Notes: generated from the sequence alone by a model not told the origin. Numbered from the stretch's first letter, positions 36,901 to 45,649 are shown. The stretch: DNA of 64,000 nt from Psychrobacter sp. UBA3480 (GCF_002377945.1 NZ_DFQV01000027.1:6871-70870); one strand, 5' to 3'. A program made the numbers and translations.

Positions 36901-37669
36901 AATCACAATACCAAACCTCTCTAACGTCTAGTGGATTCTTACCTATACGGTCGTCAAATAGTGCTTGAGCTAATCTAGTTTTACCGGCACCAGATAAGCC
37001 TACAAGCCGAACAGAGTTTTTAGGCTGATTCAACTCTTTGCGTATAGCGTTTATGCCGTTGATTACGCGACTTGCATCGTCTCTTTTCTGATTAGGTAGT
37101 ATTACCTTAATATCGTTATCAGTAAAATATAGAGAGTCTACATTGGCTTGGGTGCTAGACCAATCCTTAAATCTATCCCAACCTTGATAATCATCATTCG
37201 TAAAAAAGTGTCTGGCTAAGTCGTTATTTTCTATACAAACAAATTCTGATTCGAAGAATGAATGCTCATTCCAAATAATTTCAATATTCAATTCAGATGC
37301 GCGCTCTTCAATAGCTATAAGAGCTGTAGATTTACCATCTTTAGCATTACCTTGTCCCCATAATTGATTCGTATAAATTATTAAGTGAGTTAAATTTGGA
37401 TAATTTTCTTTAGAAGTATTTAAAGTTTTAATCAATTCATCTTTTTTAGATGATAAAGGTACGTCGTAAAATTTGGACTGAAAGCCTATAACTTTGTTAC
37501 CCAGTACAAGTGGTTGTTTTTCTATTCCTGACTGATTTTTATAACCAAACCATCCTTCTTTAAGGTCATACTTTCGACAAAATAATAAATAACTAAACCA
37601 TTCGAAAGTATCATGAGGATTAGCACTGAATTTTGCTTTGAATACATTCCAATCTGGTTGAATTATCAT
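33935..37669 (-). CDS. Nuclease-STAND NTPase protein, candidate Avs-like antiphage effector
   Basis: A 1244-residue cytoplasmic protein. Residues 1-145 look like a PD-(D/E)XK nuclease of the Cap4/Mrr type: a first helix with E23 (TFEWFSYLLF), an acidic position at E50 (SGIEKQP), and the Q-x-K motif Q64-S65-K66 in VIGFQSKFYDVP. Residues about 200-420 form a STAND-type P-loop NTPase: Walker A GLSGAGKT (224-231), Walker B FLVIVDN (D284), and a G-x-P-like LTGGNYRLALAIAS (357-370). A winged-helix-like segment (about 428-475) and about 770 residues of helical repeats follow, a likely ligand-sensing part. Avs proteins share this order. The gene is AT-rich, is flanked by terminators, has an AAGG ribosome site, and has no partner gene. 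Antiphage function is inferred, not shown. Confidence 0.8.
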   Translation of the reverse strand: MIIQPDWNVFKAKFSANPHDTFEWFSYLLFCRKYDLKEGWFGYKNQSGIEKQPLVLGNKVIGFQSKFYDVPLSSKKDELIKTLNTSKENYPNLTHLIIYTNQLWGQGNAKDGKSTALIAIEERASELNIEIIWNEHSFFESEFVCIENNDLARHFFTNDDYQGWDRFKDWSSTQANVDSLYFTDNDIKVILPNQKRDDASRVINGINAIRKELNQPKNSVRLVGLSGAGKTRLAQALFDDRIGKNPLDVREVWYCDYGESPSPLPLHFIEDLKQKNKKFLVIVDNCGRDQHEILTKSVTNDDSQISLLTIEYDISDDLPEKTSVFKLEPNSPTLVQKVIERHYPEINNPIPHDIAQLTGGNYRLALAIASTVNNVDNIAILNDKQLFERLFYQNGQINEENYKIAQVFSLVFSFNIKDLSEPNSELQILSDIAEISPRTAKQVIEQLKAKDVVQQRGNFRAILPHVLANHLSKQALQWIDDDELHDIFVKMPNRLQRSMIKRLSYLHDNEEVRKFAQKILTKEGVIGKKLLDGSISEEEINYLRLLSHIEPRAILELIEERHTRDNLFLTSKNPHISKIEYLIKLLSYKYESFSQSFNLLLAIAKNKPKDSSTQSTLTSMFSLYTSESLATLDLKKPLLQQLFDNKDFEILLNILKSAIDFNSGGVLYSNLDNGEKRDGYGYRPKTNGEIWNWTDFLLNLLNQLDSLDYTDAREIFASQLKPLIRSCYQGGFMDRYILDFHSRKPFIKASIALNELIAYDYEELQKKHPQTLQDLQSLIITLQPKLGELKQLIHHYILIGGFDLARYQRQADKRLSLKVPNFNNYNNFIQYISNELVNNNDLHSYLALLLSSDNPSLEYTGTVIYPKLIEHSNLINVLQGLADLSINRCPYLLLGLLKELKNNSFSDYKSTILELVKSDEFKQVVPWLTFELSQTDEDFDFLCELLDLKLDIDFYDYAWISVKKGRREISSEQFEKVFDSLIQNGYEIAIDQTFQLESTYIKSLPDKYISPFLKRVPSIYSSHKTFDLEGMLKLLLSNNKSIEKAFDVFIELFNSEKYLSLNHETQTFVALKALLKTDTKQFIKRFVENGYLIFNVISWDRSDLLFYAEESTVINWINEDEQVRIDFWIKYANLLRIEDQIGVRKFHWSNLIVYFINNTNNPKSVIDAVLVHNVYEIYSYTGSYSNGMRERLDVLDSLKEYLIKNSLENYVPYLETKRTEWLEAINTQELKEAEKGKKDEGFDY

Positions 37670-37796
37670 TTTATACCTTCAAGAAATTGAGTAATGGAAT
37701 GTTAATAGATATTAGCAAGTACCTGACGTTACTGCTAGTTCTGATGGCAGTAGTTATTTTGATGAGCTCAGCCTACATTAGCAGATAATAGCGTAT

Positions 37797-37827
37797 GAAA
37801 AAAAACCCCTATTAAGGGGTTTTTTTG
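37797..37827. terminator. Terminator of the esterase-ABC operon
   Basis: AAAAAAAACCCCT pairs with AGGGGTTTTTTT around ATTA. It ends the minus-strand operon whose last stop is at 37851 and isolates the STAND gene downstream as a separate unit. Confidence 0.92.
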
Positions 37828-37850
37828 TATAAAGCCAAAATCCAATACGC

Positions 37851-40493
37851 TTAAACCATCGCCCTTACCCGTGCCATAATCCCGCGCCCAATCACCAATC
37901 TCACATAAATAATGGCAATAGCAAACAGCAATACGATTAATGCCGCACCGCCAATCGCCAAGCTTGTCCACGGCACACTAAATTGTAAATTAAACCACTG
38001 AGTGATAGCAGCCCATGCACCCACGCTGGCGATAACAACAGCAAATGTTGCCGCGCTAATACCAAGCACACCCAGCTCTAAAATATTGAGCATATACAAG
38101 TCACGCTTTTGCATACCGAGCAGTCTAAATGACGCACTGTCCTTCATACGATCTTGCGAAGTAGACAGTAGCGAGCTGATCAGCACCATGACTCCAGTGA
38201 GTAGGGCAAGCAAGGTGAACACATAGACTAGGCGGCTCATTTGTACCACCAACTCTTGAATTTGCTTCGCAATAGCAGTGCCATCGATTGTAGTGACAGC
38301 AGGGAACTCGCGTACCAGTTTGCCTTGTAGTTCTGGAATGGCATCTTCTGACACGTGCGCAGTGGCAAATTGAATCTGTGGGGCAGCGGACAGCACCGAC
38401 GGCTCAAATAAGAAGTAAAAATACGGACTTGGGCCACGCTCATAGCGCGTGCGAATACTGGTAATCTGCCCGACGATCTCGATACCTTGAATGTTAAAAC
38501 GCACCTGATCGCCCATACCGACATTGAGCATACTGGCGGCAGTGTCCAAGATAGATAAGGGTTTGACTTGCTCATTTGTCGCATCGATAGGGGTGTATAG
38601 CGCGTCGTCTGTGAGCGATTCAGTGATGTATTCGGTGTCCATGACCGTGTCTGTATAGCTCAAATTAAAGACACGCGTGGGATCATCAAACCCATCAGCA
38701 GGCTCGATATCTTTTGCCGCCACATCATTGGCCGTCTCCACACGCGCACGAATGACGGGATAATAAGTGACAGGCGCCTCAATGATCGCATCAATATCGT
38801 CATGTTGATCGCTCTGCACGTCGAGCAAAAACAAATTGGGCGCGTCTTCAGGATAGGCACTGATAAACTGCGCATTGATACTGTGATTGAGTGTGGTAAT
38901 GAGCGTCAGCACCGCTACTGATAGTGATAATGTGATAAAGAACAACGCTGATTGGTTGCCTTTACGCGCAAGGTTATGGATGGCGATACGCTGCATCCAA
39001 CTGACCTTGGTATTGCTTGCTAACTTGTTAAGCAGCCAGAGCCACCCACGCGCCAATAACCAAAATATCGCCACAAAGCCAATCAAGCCGCCCAATAGCT
39101 GTGCGCCTAATGACAGTGAGCCAACTTCATAAGCAAAGAAAGCATACAGTCCTGCCAGCACCAAGCCATACCATAGTAGCGGCACGCGCCGATACCAAGG
39201 CAAGCTTTGCGTCTGCGTACTCGCCCCTTGATTGAGTAGGGTAGCGGGTTTGGTTGTGTTAAGCGCGCTTAGACCACGCTGTGCAATCAGTAACGTCAGC
39301 GCTAAAGCAATTACAATGGTCTTGATCGCACTGATTGGATTGATGGCGAGACCAACGTCGGCAGGCAAAATAGCGACCAGATACGGCTGACCGATTTTAA
39401 GCAAACCCAGACTAAGGACAATTGCGGCGACACAAGCAATGATAGTCGTGACAATAAGCAATTGATAGTAGCTGCGTTTGAGTGAGCCAAGCGGCTCGCC
39501 TAACGCCAAGCGAATGGCGTTATTGGACTGCTGCTTACTGACAAACGCACTAATGACGCCGTACATAGTGACCGCAGATAGTAGCAACACCGCGATGACT
39601 AGCAGTTTTAAAAACATCAGCACATTATCAGAGATGCGCGAGACAGAAGTGTCTGCGGACTCAGCGTCAGATAGCTCAATATCAGGATAATTGGTCAGGA
39701 TATCTGTGAGCTTGTCACGCTGCGTGGTTATCAGTTCTGGGTCGCCTGCCATCTCAATACGATAGTTTATTCGGCTGCGTTGTCCCAATAGATTGGTTGA
39801 CTGTAGTGCATCTTGTTTCATCAACACACGCCCACCAAAACCAAAGGTAGTCAGCGGGCGATCAGGCTCTTTGGTCAGTACATCATTGATCGTGAACTGC
39901 GCATCGCCAATGGTGATACGGTCGCCGACATCGGCCTGTAGACTACTGAGCACTTCTGGCGCGACGATCACACTGTCAGATGTTAGCTGATCCCACAGCG
40001 GCTGTCCTGAGGCAAGCTCCGCTGTGCCGTATAAGGGATACGACGGCGAGACGGCTTTGACGCTGGCAAGCAAGGTTTGCTCATCATTGACCAGCATGGC
40101 GCTAAATTGATAGTCATACACGGTCTGTGTATTAGGGATAGTTTCTACCTGTGACAATACTTCGCTTGGCCAGTCTTGCTTACTGTTTAGGATTAGATCC
40201 CCACCAACGAGCGCGCGCTGATTGTCATTGATGTAGCTATCGACAGACTGCTGCACAGAGTCCAGAGTCAGGTAAGTTGCAAGCGACAAGGTCAATGTCA
40301 GCAAGAATAGCAGTGGATACACCCAGCGTTGCCACCAACTACGGCTGAGTGCTTGTGAGCCTAGTGTTTGAAAACCTAGGGTACGAGTAAATAGTTGACT
40401 AAGGATGCCGCTAGGATAACTGGACTCTTGATGCATACTGGTAGCAGTCTTTTTTGTATCAGGCGATTTGTTGTCTGTGGGCTTACTATTCAT
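37851..40493 (-). CDS. ABC transporter permease, YbbP/FtsX type
   Basis: An 880-residue inner-membrane permease. There is one membrane segment near 52-70, a large periplasmic domain (about 71-290), then groups of segments (about 292-430, 440-500) and a second periplasmic domain, and a final FtsX block (about 770-870). This two-block FtsX/MacB-like layout is that of YbbP. It lies 20 bases downstream of the YbbA-like ATPase gene, and the two would form one transporter working with the SGNH esterase encoded just upstream. YbbAP-type complexes act on hydrophobic compounds at the membrane; the substrate here is unknown. A polar cytoplasmic N-terminus of about 50 residues is unusual. Confidence 0.88.
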   Translation of the reverse strand: MNSKPTDNKSPDTKKTATSMHQESSYPSGILSQLFTRTLGFQTLGSQALSRSWWQRWVYPLLFLLTLTLSLATYLTLDSVQQSVDSYINDNQRALVGGDLILNSKQDWPSEVLSQVETIPNTQTVYDYQFSAMLVNDEQTLLASVKAVSPSYPLYGTAELASGQPLWDQLTSDSVIVAPEVLSSLQADVGDRITIGDAQFTINDVLTKEPDRPLTTFGFGGRVLMKQDALQSTNLLGQRSRINYRIEMAGDPELITTQRDKLTDILTNYPDIELSDAESADTSVSRISDNVLMFLKLLVIAVLLLSAVTMYGVISAFVSKQQSNNAIRLALGEPLGSLKRSYYQLLIVTTIIACVAAIVLSLGLLKIGQPYLVAILPADVGLAINPISAIKTIVIALALTLLIAQRGLSALNTTKPATLLNQGASTQTQSLPWYRRVPLLWYGLVLAGLYAFFAYEVGSLSLGAQLLGGLIGFVAIFWLLARGWLWLLNKLASNTKVSWMQRIAIHNLARKGNQSALFFITLSLSVAVLTLITTLNHSINAQFISAYPEDAPNLFLLDVQSDQHDDIDAIIEAPVTYYPVIRARVETANDVAAKDIEPADGFDDPTRVFNLSYTDTVMDTEYITESLTDDALYTPIDATNEQVKPLSILDTAASMLNVGMGDQVRFNIQGIEIVGQITSIRTRYERGPSPYFYFLFEPSVLSAAPQIQFATAHVSEDAIPELQGKLVREFPAVTTIDGTAIAKQIQELVVQMSRLVYVFTLLALLTGVMVLISSLLSTSQDRMKDSASFRLLGMQKRDLYMLNILELGVLGISAATFAVVIASVGAWAAITQWFNLQFSVPWTSLAIGGAALIVLLFAIAIIYVRLVIGRGIMARVRAMV

Positions 40494-40512
40494 TAAGATA
40501 CAATCCAGTTAT

Positions 40513-41232
40513 TCATGTAGGTACAATGCGGCCGTCATGCATGGTGATGACGCGATCTGCCATCTCGGCAAGTGCAGGGTCATGAGTCACGACCACCAGT
40601 GCCGAGCCAACCTGTTGGCGTAAATCCAATAGCAGCTGCATGACTTGGTCTGCATTTTGCTCATCTAAGTTGCCCGTTGGCTCATCCGCAAAGACAATCT
40701 TTGGGTGCGATACCAGTGCTCGTGCTACTGCTGTACGCTGCTGTTCACCACCTGACAACTGATTGGGTAAGCTGTTACGTCTATGACCTAAGTCAACCGC
40801 GTCAATCAGCTCGTCTACCCGTGCGGGGTTTGGACGTCTGGCAATATCAAGTGGAAAGGCAATATTTTCAGCGACGGTTAGTGTGGGCAGTAGATGAAAC
40901 GACTGAAAGACAAAGCCCATATCCTGTTGACGTATCACCGCCAGAGCATCCTCGTCCAGACTACTGAGCATTTGACCTGCCAGCGATACCGTACCGCTAT
41001 CGGGATAGTCTAATGCTGCGAGTAAACCTAACAAAGTAGATTTACCTGAGCCTGATTTACCCATGATGACCACAAACTCGCCAGCGTTGACATAAATATC
41101 TACGTCTTTGATGATGGACAGCTTTTGCTCACCGACTTGCACGGTTTTATTTAACTGTGAGGCGGTCAGTAGAGCTTGTGTCTTAGCATCTGCTTGTGGC
41201 GTTGCTGTGGCAGTCGAAGATAATGATGTCAT
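40513..41232 (-). CDS. ABC transporter ATP-binding protein, YbbA/LolD type
   Basis: A 239-residue nucleotide-binding subunit. Walker A is GKSGSGKST (about 58-66), the Q-loop lies in GFVFQSFHLLP, the signature is LSGGEQQRTAVARAL, Walker B is IVFADEPTGNLDE, and the switch histidine is in VVVTHD. The MacB/LolD/YbbA subfamily pairs with FtsX-type permeases, and the matching permease follows directly. An N-terminal tail of about 20 Ala/Thr-rich residues is dispensable-looking. It stands in the middle of a three-gene operon behind the esterase (gap 12 bases). Confidence 0.92.
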   Translation of the reverse strand: MTSLSSTATATPQADAKTQALLTASQLNKTVQVGEQKLSIIKDVDIYVNAGEFVVIMGKSGSGKSTLLGLLAALDYPDSGTVSLAGQMLSSLDEDALAVIRQQDMGFVFQSFHLLPTLTVAENIAFPLDIARRPNPARVDELIDAVDLGHRRNSLPNQLSGGEQQRTAVARALVSHPKIVFADEPTGNLDEQNADQVMQLLLDLRQQVGSALVVVTHDPALAEMADRVITMHDGRIVPT

Positions 41233-41244
41233 TACAGTGTCTCG

Positions 41245-42108
41245 TTAAGTAGTCTCGTTTGTCTTATTTTTTGTCGTATTGTCTTGAGCCGTTGCAGCTG
41301 TTTTATCTGTACCGGTTGTTTTTAGCTCTTCTAGTTCATTTAGCTCTTTTAACTTAGGCTCTAGAATAGGCAAGATATTGTCATTAACGATAATCTCATA
41401 GCCTTCTTTGGTTGGATGAATCGCATCCGCTTGGTTTAGCTCTCGGTCACCGCCGACACCCTCTAAGAAAAACGGAATAAGCGTCAGATTCATGTCTTTC
41501 GCAATGCGAGGATAAATGGCTGAAAACGAGGCGACGTAATCACTGCCTAGATTGTCATAGATCGACATACCCCCTAAGATGACGACACTGCCATTGTCTT
41601 GCAGATGCTTAACCGCAGTACGGATGTTAGCTTCAATGGTCGCCACATCGATACCGCGTATCGCATCGTTAGCACCGATGGTCAATATGGTGATGTCGGG
41701 TTCGGTTTGCGACACCCAGTCCAATCGATTGACCAATCCCGTACTGGTTTCACCGCTTAGACCTGAGTTGATAACTTTGGCGTTAGCGTAGCCCATCTCT
41801 TGTAGACGATCTTCTAACTGAGCAGGGTAGTTGTCATCTTTATCCACTCCCAAACCTTCTGTCAGTGAGTCACCAAGCGCTAAAATAGTCAGTGATGAGG
41901 ATTTGACCTGTTGATCAGTTGAGGCTGCGGTTTCAGTGGCTACTGGAGCAGTGCTGGCTTGACTGTTAGTCGCTTCAGTACTGGTACTCTGCGTACCATC
42001 AGCAGGTGTCGTTTCAGCTTCTTTTTGACAGCCACTGATAGCCATTACAGCCGCGAGCATAGCGATAGCAGGTAAGCGCTGAGCAAAACGCAAGGGAAAT
42101 TTCATCAT
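41245..42108 (-). CDS. SGNH-family esterase/lysophospholipase, TesA-like lipoprotein
   Basis: A 287-residue hydrolase exported as a lipoprotein: the lipobox ISGC places the lipidated cysteine at C27. A Thr/Ser/Ala-rich linker (about 30-70) leads to the SGNH domain. It has the nucleophile in ILALGDSLTEGLGVD (block I), the glycine in NSGLSGETSTG, the Asn in TIGANDAIRG, and the D-x-x-H pair in DAIHPTKEGYEI. E. coli TesA hydrolyses thioesters and lysophospholipids in the periplasm; here it is anchored. A charged tail of about 35 residues is extra. It is the first gene of an operon with the YbbA/YbbP-type transporter, a common linkage. Confidence 0.9.
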   Translation of the reverse strand: MMKFPLRFAQRLPAIAMLAAVMAISGCQKEAETTPADGTQSTSTEATNSQASTAPVATETAASTDQQVKSSSLTILALGDSLTEGLGVDKDDNYPAQLEDRLQEMGYANAKVINSGLSGETSTGLVNRLDWVSQTEPDITILTIGANDAIRGIDVATIEANIRTAVKHLQDNGSVVILGGMSIYDNLGSDYVASFSAIYPRIAKDMNLTLIPFFLEGVGGDRELNQADAIHPTKEGYEIIVNDNILPILEPKLKELNELEELKTTGTDKTAATAQDNTTKNKTNETT

Positions 42109-42419
42109 GGGTGTTATGTCCTATATGCAATCAAACCAGTGTATAGTCAAATCCTATCTAAACCAGATACAGTATTAGTCGGATGAATCGTCAGGCTCGC
42201 TCAGTCTACTATTGATAGTACTGTCACTCACCTTCCTTTTATTCAGATTATATTGAGTATCCAGCTTATATTAAGTATCTAAGTTATATTGAACTGACTA
42301 TAGCAAAATAAGACAGTGACCTATATTGCCCTAAGGTTAATTTAAGGCCGCTTTATTGCGCGTTAGCAATTATAGCCTTGTAGACCACAAAAACTGATAG
42401 AAATGAAAGCTGATAGCAA
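42109..42419. other. Intergenic region between the esterase operon and the MFS gene
   Basis: About 310 bases. The stretch 42186-42240 is a decayed copy of the palindromic repeat family. It also shows short direct repetitions of TTATATTGA-like sequence near 42250-42300. No gene was seen. Confidence 0.5.
42186..42240. repeat. Palindromic interspersed repeat, decayed copy 3
   Basis: AGGCTCGCTCAGTCTACTATT and TAGTACTGTCACTCACCTTCC parallel AAACTCGCTTAGTCTACTTAA and TAGTACTTACGCTTGTTTTCC of the copy behind dnaK. Only the core is recognisable; the terminal repeats are lost. Confidence 0.5.
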
Positions 42420-43652
42420 TCAGATATATTTGCCATCGACCATCACTGGACGACTAACAAGCCAAGCAATCACGACGTTGACAATCATCAGTATCAGCAT
42501 AATAAAAAGTGGCATACTCCAACTACCAGTCATTTCATGCAGCCAGCCTGTACCCAATGGCCCAAAAAACGCAATGACATAACCCACTGCTTGAGCCATA
42601 CCAGACAGCTCACTTGCCTGATTGGTCGTATAGGTGCGCATAGAGAACAGCATCATGCTCAAGGTAAAAATCGCTGAACAGCCCATGCCCATCATGCCTG
42701 ACCATAGCCATGCCAAATCAGTCGATAGATAACTGACACCCAATATGCCAACGACGTTTAGCACAGCGGCGAACACTGCTAGCGCTTGAATGGGGCGGCC
42801 ACGATTGACCAACCAAGTTAGGCTTAAGATAGAAACCGGTGCCATAAACTGGAATACAGAGCCCATTTGTCCAGCGCTGACGGCAGATAGTCCCTTACTA
42901 ACCCAAATTGACGGTAAAAAACTGGCAACGGTGTAAAACAATAATGACTGCAATCCCATAAAAATAGCAATCTGCCACGCAAAGGTGGTTCGCCACATGG
43001 AAATATCAGAAGAGCCTAAAGCCGCAGGGATAACCGCTTGATGGTTAGATGAACCCAAACGTACACGTAAGAATAGCCAGATAACAAAGGCAAATACACC
43101 TAGTATCGTCCAACCGCCTAATGCCCACTGCCAACCAACTTGCTCCGATAACGGTAATACGACGCCTGCGACGATACCTGCTGCTGTGGTCATCGTCAGA
43201 CTAAACAGACCAGTAATCAGCGGAATATGTTGCGGGGTACGCTGCTTAATAACAGGCGCTGCTAAAGTATTAGCGAAGCCGATGGCAAGGGTAAGCAATA
43301 AAGTACCAATTAAAAACCCACTCCACGTCGGGATAGCGGTACGAATAATCATCCCTACCGTTAACAGTCCAATCATGGCAATCAGTGTATTTTCTAGCCC
43401 GAATCGCTTACCAATGGTTGGAGAAATCAGCGCACCAACGGCAAAGCTCAGCATAGGCACTGCTCCTAGCCAGCCTATCTGAAACTCAGAGATATCAAGC
43501 GCATCTTTTACCACTGGGGCGATAGAACCTAGCGCGACGATAGGTGCACGCATATTGGTGGCTAGCAGAATCATGGCACACAGAACCAACCAAAAGGTAA
43601 AGCGTGAGGAGGGCAGACTAGATGAAACAGATAGATTGGACGAGGTAGACAT
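42420..43652 (-). CDS. MFS transporter, CynX/NimT family
   Basis: A 410-residue major-facilitator protein with about 12 membrane segments. The N-terminal MILLATNMRAPIVALGSIAPVV and the cytoplasmic-loop patterns (ISPTIGKRFG between helices 2 and 3; VNRGRPI between 8 and 9) fit the CynX/NimT group, whose members move cyanate, 2-nitroimidazole or drugs. The substrate cannot be told. It is a single gene with an ATG at 43652. No regulator gene is adjacent. Confidence 0.88.
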   Translation of the reverse strand: MSTSSNLSVSSSLPSSRFTFWLVLCAMILLATNMRAPIVALGSIAPVVKDALDISEFQIGWLGAVPMLSFAVGALISPTIGKRFGLENTLIAMIGLLTVGMIIRTAIPTWSGFLIGTLLLTLAIGFANTLAAPVIKQRTPQHIPLITGLFSLTMTTAAGIVAGVVLPLSEQVGWQWALGGWTILGVFAFVIWLFLRVRLGSSNHQAVIPAALGSSDISMWRTTFAWQIAIFMGLQSLLFYTVASFLPSIWVSKGLSAVSAGQMGSVFQFMAPVSILSLTWLVNRGRPIQALAVFAAVLNVVGILGVSYLSTDLAWLWSGMMGMGCSAIFTLSMMLFSMRTYTTNQASELSGMAQAVGYVIAFFGPLGTGWLHEMTGSWSMPLFIMLILMIVNVVIAWLVSRPVMVDGKYI

Positions 43653-43953
43653 AACAGCACAACGATGACAGCGAAAAAGAACACGTTATTAAACAGCGCC
43701 AAGAAATTGCCGCTTATAAAATAACACCAGAGAGCATTTACCCAGATACGTACCTAAACGGTAATCGATATCGTAAGTTAGACCGAAAAATATATGTAGC
43801 GCGTAAGACATACAATTTGCTTAACTGACTTTACTAAATTGGCAGGCAGGTTAGTCAAAATGTATGTGTGGTTACTTCGAGTTACGGCTTTAGAACAGTG
43901 ATAATAAGAGATGGCGATAATAATAAATCTTAAATAAGCAGTCTTATCGCACA

Positions 43954-43996
43954 ATAAAAATAGCGCCAAGTCACTTCTGAATGACTTGACGCTATT
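43954..43996 (-). terminator. Terminator after nqrM
   Basis: On the minus strand AATAGCGtCAAGTCA pairs with TGACTTGgCGCTATT around a short loop and is followed by a T-rich tail. It lies about 50 bases past the nqrM stop. Confidence 0.85.
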
Positions 43997-44048
43997 ATAA
44001 GAACATATGTCAGGTAAATGCTACCAACGTATGGTAACTAATAGGCTA

Positions 44049-44294
44049 TTAAACCGATTTACCCAATTGAGCAGCTCTTAATGCATTCTCTTGCTGTTCA
44101 GCGATTAGTGAATCGCACTTATTGGGATCATTACCACAAAAAGAGCAATTTTCATCGCCCATCAATTTGGCAACACCGCCACAAGATCCTCTAAGCGGCT
44201 TTTTTTTGACCATATAACCGACGCCCATAAAAATAAAGAATAGGACAAATACGGTGAAAGTAATGGCAAGCATAGGAAGCAGTTGGCTAAGCAT
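44049..44294 (-). CDS. nqrM: Na+-NQR maturation protein NqrM
   Basis: An 81-residue inner-membrane protein needed for assembly of the sodium-pumping NADH:quinone reductase, probably by helping deliver iron to the NqrD/NqrE site. One N-terminal membrane segment (about 8-29) is followed by four cysteines, C38 (GSCGG), C50, C53 and C60 (ENCSFCGNDPNKC), the conserved set of the family. It lies downstream of apbE on the same strand, near the nqr operon, in keeping with its role. A strong terminator follows. An ATG at 44294 is preceded by GAGG at suitable distance. Confidence 0.93.
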   Translation of the reverse strand: MLSQLLPMLAITFTVFVLFFIFMGVGYMVKKKPLRGSCGGVAKLMGDENCSFCGNDPNKCDSLIAEQQENALRAAQLGKSV

Positions 44295-44494
44295 AGAGGA
44301 AACCTCATTTTAAAAAATAGGGCAGTTATTAGTAGTGTTGTCTAAGTTCATGACAGCTAAGCACCGTTAATAACAACTGTATAATAGTATAGCAAATTTT
44401 AGTGCGGCTCGTTGTGCGTTAACGTATTCTCTTGTTTCACATCTATCACTTACCAGTGGCTTTTAGAGTGTGCTGTCTAGAGCTTGGAGAACGA

Positions 44495-45649
44495 TTAGAG
44501 CTTTTTATCAGCACGTAACGCTTTCATCGCTGGTGTCTGTACCACTTGCCAGTCGTCAATATTGTCGTCAGCAGCTTCGTTGGACATATCGTCAGAACCT
44601 TTTGCCTTTACATCGTCAGCTAGTACCACAAACATGGCTGCTAGATTTTGTGTTTTAGCGAGGTCTAGTGCTTTGTGATAAGGCATCGCGGTAAGAGCAG
44701 TTGCCCACGCATCCGCCAATGCAACCGAATCAGCTGCGACAGTAACTGAAGGTGCACCGCCTGCAATAGGGTTGCCCGTTGTCGGATCGATAGTATGGCT
44801 ATAGCGTTTGCCATCGAATATGACGGAGTTGCGATAGTTGCCAGAGGTCGCCAGATGCATTTGGCTAGCCGTGTTTTTGGGTTGACGAATAGCAGATATG
44901 GTTTGGCGTTCGCTGACGGTGCTGCCTTCGATAGGAGCATCAATCGCAATTTGCCATGGCTGCTGCTGGTTGTTCACGCCAGAGGTGGCAATTTCACCGC
45001 CGATCTCAACCATATAGTTACGAATTTGATAATCATCTCTCAACACGTCAGCGATGACATCGACGCCATAACCTTTGGCAACAGCAGAAAAATCTAAGCC
45101 AACGCCGTCTTTGGTTTTATAGATAGTGTCGTCTTTCTTTATGATGCTCTCAAAATCGACCAATGCTTTTGCTTGCGCAATCTCAACGGCAGTTGGCGGA
45201 CTTTGTAGACGCTCGACCGTCATGGTACTTCCAAAGCCCCACGTATTTACGAGTGGCATAACAGTAGGATCAAAAGCGCCGCCAGATTGCTGATAGACAA
45301 TTTTTGACACATCGAGCACACGACTAAAATCAGCATCGATAGTGATAGGTTTGTCTTTGGCCAAACGATTGAACGTAGATATCGTTGAGTCGTTTTGATA
45401 AGTAGACATACTATCGTTAATTTGTTTCAGGCGCTCGTCTACCGCAGCTTGTATGGCAGCTTCGTCCGCATCATCAGGCAATTGATAGCTAATATGGTAG
45501 CTCGTTCCCATCGTCTCACCGATCAGATAGTTATAGTCTGGGGTTTGCTGGCAAGCGCTGAGACCTAAAGTACTAGCAAGGCTGACGACGCTTACTAAGG
45601 TAAGGTGCAGAGGTTTTTTGGAAGATAAGCTGGATATAGTGTTTTTCAT
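44495..45649 (-). CDS. apbE: FAD:protein FMN transferase ApbE
   Basis: A lipoprotein that transfers FMN from FAD to threonines in proteins; here the targets are NqrB and NqrC, encoded upstream. From ATG at 45649 the protein has 384 residues with a signal sequence and the lipobox LSAC. The family motifs are GETMGTSYHISY near the N-terminus, GGAFDPTVMPLVNTWGFG, GVGLDFSAVAKGYGVD, MVEIGGEIATSG, and KRYSHTIDPTTGNPI, with the Mg-binding aspartate region in ADSVALADAWATAL. An in-frame start at 45754 adds 35 non-signal residues and is rejected. It is the penultimate gene of the nqr-apbE-nqrM cluster. Confidence 0.94.
   Translation of the reverse strand: MKNTISSLSSKKPLHLTLVSVVSLASTLGLSACQQTPDYNYLIGETMGTSYHISYQLPDDADEAAIQAAVDERLKQINDSMSTYQNDSTISTFNRLAKDKPITIDADFSRVLDVSKIVYQQSGGAFDPTVMPLVNTWGFGSTMTVERLQSPPTAVEIAQAKALVDFESIIKKDDTIYKTKDGVGLDFSAVAKGYGVDVIADVLRDDYQIRNYMVEIGGEIATSGVNNQQQPWQIAIDAPIEGSTVSERQTISAIRQPKNTASQMHLATSGNYRNSVIFDGKRYSHTIDPTTGNPIAGGAPSVTVAADSVALADAWATALTAMPYHKALDLAKTQNLAAMFVVLADDVKAKGSDDMSNEAADDNIDDWQVVQTPAMKALRADKKL

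Noticed and set aside
37768..37971. 67-codon minus-strand frame
   Set aside because: It runs through the ABC operon terminator and overlaps the permease 3' end in another frame.
38887..39990. Several plus-strand frames of 65-81 codons
   Set aside because: All are shadows opposite the 880-residue permease gene.
43778..43969. 63-codon minus-strand frame between the MFS gene and nqrM
   Set aside because: Its start overlaps the nqrM terminator hairpin, it lacks a ribosome binding site, and the protein shows no recognisable features.
44440..44460. Third parS candidate (TGTTTCACATCTATCAC)
   Set aside because: Only the left half matches; the right arm does not.
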